A stretch of DNA of 64,000 bases, taken from assembly GCF_000383475.1 (NCBI RefSeq), contig NZ_KB911461.1, forward strand, positions 1-64,000, written 5' to 3'. A program made the position numbers and the translations under genes. This document shows positions 62,376 to 64,000 of this stretch, piece after piece. Source of the DNA: Microbacterium sp. 11MF (lineage in GTDB: Bacteria > Actinomycetota > Actinomycetes > Actinomycetales > Microbacteriaceae). The notes under the pieces are model-generated. The model did no database searches. It saw only the letters and a program-made list of their open reading frames with translations, and was not told where the DNA came from. Numbering within the stretch: position 1 is the stretch's first letter; each line of letters opens with the position of its first letter.

Positions 62376-63758
62376 TCAGCGCAGCAGGTCGACGAGCCGG
62401 TCGGCGAGGCCCGCGTAGCCGGCGGGCGTCAGGGCGAGCAGGCGCTGCTTCGCGGCATCCCCGATGTCGAGCCCGTTCACGAACTCGGCGAGCTCCGGAG
62501 CGCCGACGCGGCGGCCGCGGGTGAGGTCCTTCAGCAGCGCGTACGGGTCGGTGATCTGCGAGCGACCGGCGACGATCTCGGCGCGGACGACGGTCTGGAT
62601 CGCCTCGGCGAGCACTTCCCAGTTCGCGTCGAGGTCCGCGAGCAGCACGTGGCGCGACAGCGAGATCTCGGTGAGACCGCGCTGCAGGTTGTCGAGCGCG
62701 AGCAGCGAGTGCCCGAACGCGACGCCGATGTTGCGCTGCGTCGTCGAGTCAGTGAGGTCGCGCTGCTGACGTGAGGTCACGAGCGTCGACGCGAGCGTCC
62801 CGAACAGGCCGCCGGCGATCTCGAGGTTCGCTTCGGCGTTCTCGAAACGGATCGGGTTGATCTTGTGCGGCATCGTCGACGACCCGGTCGCCCCCGCGAC
62901 GGGGATCTGGGCGAAGAAGCCCATCGAGATGTAGGTCCACACGTCGGTGGCGAGATTGTGCAGGATGCCGCCCGCGTGCCGCACGCGGTCGTAGAGCTCG
63001 ACCTGCCAGTCGTGCGACTCGATCTGCGTCGTCAGCTCGTTGAAGCCGATGCCGAGACCCTCGATGAAGCCGCGCGACAGGGCGGGCCAGTCGACGTCGG
63101 GCTCGGCGGCGAGGTGCGCCGACCACGTGCCGGTCGCACCGGAGAACTTCGCGAGGTACTCGCCCTGCGAGATCTGGGCGGCGACGCGCTGCAGGCGCCA
63201 GGCGAAGACGGCGAGCTCCTTGCCCATGGTCGAGGGCGTCGCCGGCTGACCGTGCGTGCGCGACAGCATGACGGCATCCCGGTGCTCTTCGGCCAGCTGC
63301 GTCAGCGACTCGACCACGGCATGGAGCTTCGGCAGCCACACGCGCTCGACGGCGCGCTGGACGGTGAGGGCGTACGAGGCGGAGTTGATGTCCTCGCTGG
63401 TGCAGGCGAAGTGCGTGAGCTCGGCGATCGCGTCGAGTCCGAGGGTCGAGAGGCGGTCGCGGACGAGGTACTCGATCGCCTTGACGTCGTGGCGGGTGAC
63501 CGCTTCCTTCTCGGCGAGCCAGCCGATCTCGTCGGCGCCGAAGTCGCGGTAGAGGGCGCGGAGCGACTCCTTCTGCGCGTCCGTCAACGCGGACGAACCG
63601 AACAGTCCGCGATCGGTGAGCGTGATGATCCACTCGACCTCGACCTCGACGCGGGCCCGGTTCAGGCCGGCTTCGGAGAGGTACTCGGTCAGGGGAGCGA
63701 CGGCGGGGGCGTAGCGTCCGTCGAGGGGGCTCAGCGACATCGAGGGCAGGGAGGACAC
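62376..63758 (-). CDS. purB: Adenylosuccinate lyase
   Basis: Cleaves SAICAR and adenylosuccinate in purine synthesis. 460 residues from GTG 63758, which follows GGAG at 5 nt; ATG 63740 lacks a ribosome site and GTG 63788 is longer. Motifs: SPLDGRYAPAV, THFACTSEDIN, SRTHGQPATPS (catalytic His), and signature SSTMPHKINPIRFENAE. The plain E. coli-type PurB layout. Confidence 0.96.
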   Translation of the reverse strand: MSSLPSMSLSPLDGRYAPAVAPLTEYLSEAGLNRARVEVEVEWIITLTDRGLFGSSALTDAQKESLRALYRDFGADEIGWLAEKEAVTRHDVKAIEYLVRDRLSTLGLDAIAELTHFACTSEDINSASYALTVQRAVERVWLPKLHAVVESLTQLAEEHRDAVMLSRTHGQPATPSTMGKELAVFAWRLQRVAAQISQGEYLAKFSGATGTWSAHLAAEPDVDWPALSRGFIEGLGIGFNELTTQIESHDWQVELYDRVRHAGGILHNLATDVWTYISMGFFAQIPVAGATGSSTMPHKINPIRFENAEANLEIAGGLFGTLASTLVTSRQQRDLTDSTTQRNIGVAFGHSLLALDNLQRGLTEISLSRHVLLADLDANWEVLAEAIQTVVRAEIVAGRSQITDPYALLKDLTRGRRVGAPELAEFVNGLDIGDAAKQRLLALTPAGYAGLADRLVDLLR

Positions 63759-63784
63759 GCGACTCCGTTCGGTGGGGGGTGCGC

Positions 63785-64000
63785 TCACCGGCGAAGCGCG
63801 GGTTCGAGCTGCCGGAACAGAGCCCGGCTCGCGCTCTCGATCATACCGAGCACCTCGTCGAACATCGTGGGGCCGCCGTAGTACGGGTCCGGGACGTCGA
63901 GCGCACCGTCCGCGCGCGCGTCGAAGTTCAGCAGGAGGGCGAGCTTGTCGACGTCAGCGGGGCTCCGTGCCCACTCCGACAGGATCCGTTCGTGCGAGCG
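63785..64000 (-). CDS. Low-molecular-weight protein-tyrosine phosphatase, C-terminal part
   Basis: Open from the window edge to TGA 63785 (71 residues). The general-acid loop DVPDPYYGG and the following FDEVLGMIESASRALF are the C-terminal half of LMW-PTP; the CxxxxxR active site lies outside the window. Upstream of purB on the same strand, 26 nt apart. Confidence 0.88.
   Translation of the reverse strand, partial: RSHERILSEWARSPADVDKLALLLNFDARADGALDVPDPYYGGPTMFDEVLGMIESASRALFRQLEPALRR

Overview
The window is 64 kb of very GC-rich DNA from a high-GC Gram-positive bacterium. Gene content (CmtR-, CsoR- and FadR-type regulators, SrtE-type LAXTG sorting, chaplin-like repeats, DUF222/HNH protein, MSMEG_6728-family protein), the recurrent Ala-Ser codon run gcatcc/ggatgcc and the leaderless promoters all point to Microbacteriaceae, most likely Microbacterium or a close relative. 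Genes are densely packed on both strands, with many 1-8 nt stop/start overlaps. I see no rRNA, tRNA, transposase, integrase, phage module or CRISPR array. It reads as ordinary chromosome with many small accessory operons.

Layout. 1-2.06 kb: two minus-strand secreted repeat proteins, one with cysteine-less chaplin-like repeats (cut by the window edge) and one with a Pro-Val octapeptide repeat and a LAGTG motif. 2.06-3.9 kb: a DnaA-box cluster followed by dnaB. 4-7.3 kb: DHA2 MFS exporter, a membrane protein, a RibD-C/DHFR-like reductase. 7.3-9.6 kb: carotenoid-type oxidoreductase plus UbiA-type elongase. 9.9-12 kb: MarR/NmrA-like pair and a methyltransferase. 12.1-16.7 kb: L-idonate/gluconate operon (GntP, IdnO, IdnD, GntK) divergent from a FadR-type repressor. 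16.7-19.5 kb: csoR-copZ-copA copper operon. 19.6-26 kb: small accessory genes, MFS exporter, CsbD, an uncharacterised three-gene operon. 25.3-31.5 kb: genes for light-dependent and base-excision DNA repair (FeS-type photolyase, Nei, DUF2256-DUF3253, MSMEG_6728 family) among oxidoreductases. 31.5-35.5 kb: adenosine/adenine deaminase, envelope-stress trio (Asp23, small TM protein, GlsB), nhaA. 35.5-40.7 kb: barstar-like, aldo/keto reductase, EI24, DUF2975, APC permease, CmtR-like sensor plus CDF exporter. 40.7-46.8 kb: VanRS-like two-component system divergent from a VanY-like lipoprotein, alditol-oxidase homologue, HNH protein, Nudix. 47-51.7 kb: SDR, thioesterase, SDR, KstD-like flavoprotein. 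51.7-57.5 kb: ECF sigma, Clp_N-SRPBCC fusion with its HTH partner, AKR, MATE, DUF4188/MerR pair. 57.5-64 kb: hydrolase, DUF2332, DUF1801, sugar dehydrogenase-like lipoprotein, two membrane proteins, purB and the end of a low-molecular-weight phosphotyrosine phosphatase.

Three things tie the window together. First, about fifteen genes share a leaderless start: a TAnnnT-like -10 hexamer 6-8 nt before ATG/GTG. Second, many regulators sit beside a clear palindromic operator (MarR, GntR, CsoR, CmtR, MerR and the HTH before Clp_N). Third, the intergenic gaps carry several families of short inverted-repeat elements with fixed lengths (41, 55, 72 and 61 nt). In three separate places the elements are tandem with exactly 73 nt between starts. 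These repeats, the chaplin-like/PV-repeat protein pair and the leaderless cysteine-containing small ORF before nhaA are the least conventional items here.
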